From an uncultured Pseudomonadota bacterium (GTDB lineage: Bacteria > Pseudomonadota > Gammaproteobacteria > Burkholderiales > Eutrophovitaceae): a stretch of 6,415 nt of DNA. Each line of letters starts with the position of its first letter. Positions within the stretch are counted from its first letter, which is position 1. Made by a program: the position numbers and the translations under genes. The notes under the pieces are model-generated. The model did no database searches. It was not told where the DNA came from and worked only from the letters and a program-made list of their open reading frames with translations. This document shows, piece after piece, positions 6,076 through 6,415 of the stretch. The stretch lies in the NCBI GenBank assembly GCA_937983055.1, contig CALJLA010000124.1, forward strand, positions 1-6,415, given 5' to 3'.

Positions 6076-6375
6076 TCAGCCTGCGCTATGACGCACCTGA
6101 CGCACGCGGATGATTACGTCCATCCCTTCGGTCACCGTCCCCTCGGGCAGCTGCGGAAGCCCGGAGATGCTCACCGCGGACGCATCGATATCGGTGAGAC
6201 GCCCCGACCCGACGTCATAGATGTGATAGTGAGGCTCGGTATTCGGGTCGTAGAAGACCTTGCTGGGATCCACAATCACTTCCCGGATCAGGCCTTTTTC
6301 GACGAAAAGATTCAGCGTGTTGTAGACCGTCGCCTTGGATGTCTCGGAATGGCGCTGGTTTACCACCGCCATCAC
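6076..6375 (-). CDS. Fur-family transcriptional regulator, C-terminal part
   Basis: The open part from GTG 6375 (or ATG 6372) to TGA at 6076-6078 gives 99 residues. It has the Fur recognition helix SKATVYNTLNLF (13-24), the link EKGLIREVIVDPSKVFYDPN (26-45), the metal-site motif HYHIYD (49-54) and a dimerisation segment ending IIRVRQVRHSAG. There is no CxxC, so the structural zinc site of classical Fur is absent, as in Irr-like and some PerR-like members. A normal protein would have about 45 more residues forming the first helices of the DNA-binding domain. The frame continues upstream with family-like residues (HLSADQV at 6393-6373) to a TAG at 6397-6399. Neither start codon has a good ribosome binding site. 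The gene is therefore either broken, affected by a sequence error, or cut by the contig end. An intact version would be a metal- or peroxide-responsive repressor. Confidence 0.7.
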   Translation of the reverse strand: MMAVVNQRHSETSKATVYNTLNLFVEKGLIREVIVDPSKVFYDPNTEPHYHIYDVGSGRLTDIDASAVSISGLPQLPEGTVTEGMDVIIRVRQVRHSAG

Positions 6376-6415
6376 CTGGTCTGCGGATAGATGATACTAC
6401 AACGAAAACAAGGCA
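6376..6415 (-). pseudogene. Upstream remnant of the Fur-family gene, interrupted by TAG
   Basis: In the same frame as the downstream regulator, codons read A-L-F-S-L, then TAG (6399-6397), then Y-H-L-S-A-D-Q up to the GTG at 6375. The pattern xLFSxxxHLSADQV is what Fur-family proteins show in this place, so the stop seems to sit inside an ancestral gene. One base change from CAG, AAG, GAG or TGG would explain it. The codons here (TTG, TTT, TTG, TAT, CTA) are more AT-rich than the rest of the window. The 5' part lies beyond the edge. Confidence 0.55.

Noticed and set aside
5171..6091. 306-codon plus-strand open frame opposite the enoyl-CoA hydratase gene
   Set aside because: It is antisense to a gene with full catalytic motifs; the translated sequence is compositionally odd, His- and Arg-rich, and resembles nothing I know.

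Overview
The window is GC-rich with dense coding, short intergenic gaps and Shine-Dalgarno-led genes. It carries a Rcp1-type response regulator next to a multi-PAS membrane sensor, a CCA-encoding bacterial tRNA and a Fur-family regulator of the CxxC-less kind. This fits a proteobacterium, most likely a betaproteobacterium (inference from protein style and composition only). Both edges cut through genes, so the window may be a whole short contig.

Layout, left to right. Positions 1-2685 (minus strand) hold a two-gene signalling unit. A stand-alone receiver protein comes first in transcription order. A large sensor follows, with a periplasmic Cache domain, two membrane helices and at least three PAS domains; its output domain lies beyond position 1. 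Positions 2842-3990 (minus) encode an enolase-superfamily enzyme of the mandelate racemase subgroup, resembling D-galactarolactone cycloisomerase and acid-sugar dehydratases. It is transcribed divergently from a universal stress protein gene at 4061-4501 (plus) across a 70-base region that contains a dyad. The stress gene converges on a small secreted protein gene (4568-4885, minus) of Rap1a/Tai-like character. An intrinsic terminator sits between them, and its U-tract on the minus strand contains the stress gene's stop codon.

Next comes a tRNA-Thr(CGU) gene (4962-5037, minus) with its own near-consensus promoter. A long hairpin plus T-run lies between the tRNA and the small secreted gene and runs straight into that gene's ribosome binding site. 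Upstream is an enoyl-CoA hydratase gene (5090-5872, minus). At the right edge is the C-terminal two thirds of a Fur-family regulator (6076 onward, minus), whose reading frame is interrupted by a TAG codon at 6397-6399 although family-like sequence continues on both sides.

The genes do not form one pathway. The only clear functional unit is the receiver plus sensor pair. The most unusual points are the interrupted Fur-family frame, the tRNA / terminator / ribosome-binding-site arrangement before the small secreted gene, and that protein's apparent loss of half of its family's cysteines. I found no CRISPR array, insertion sequence, phage gene or convincing new multi-gene system. No gene-free stretch exceeds about 205 bases.
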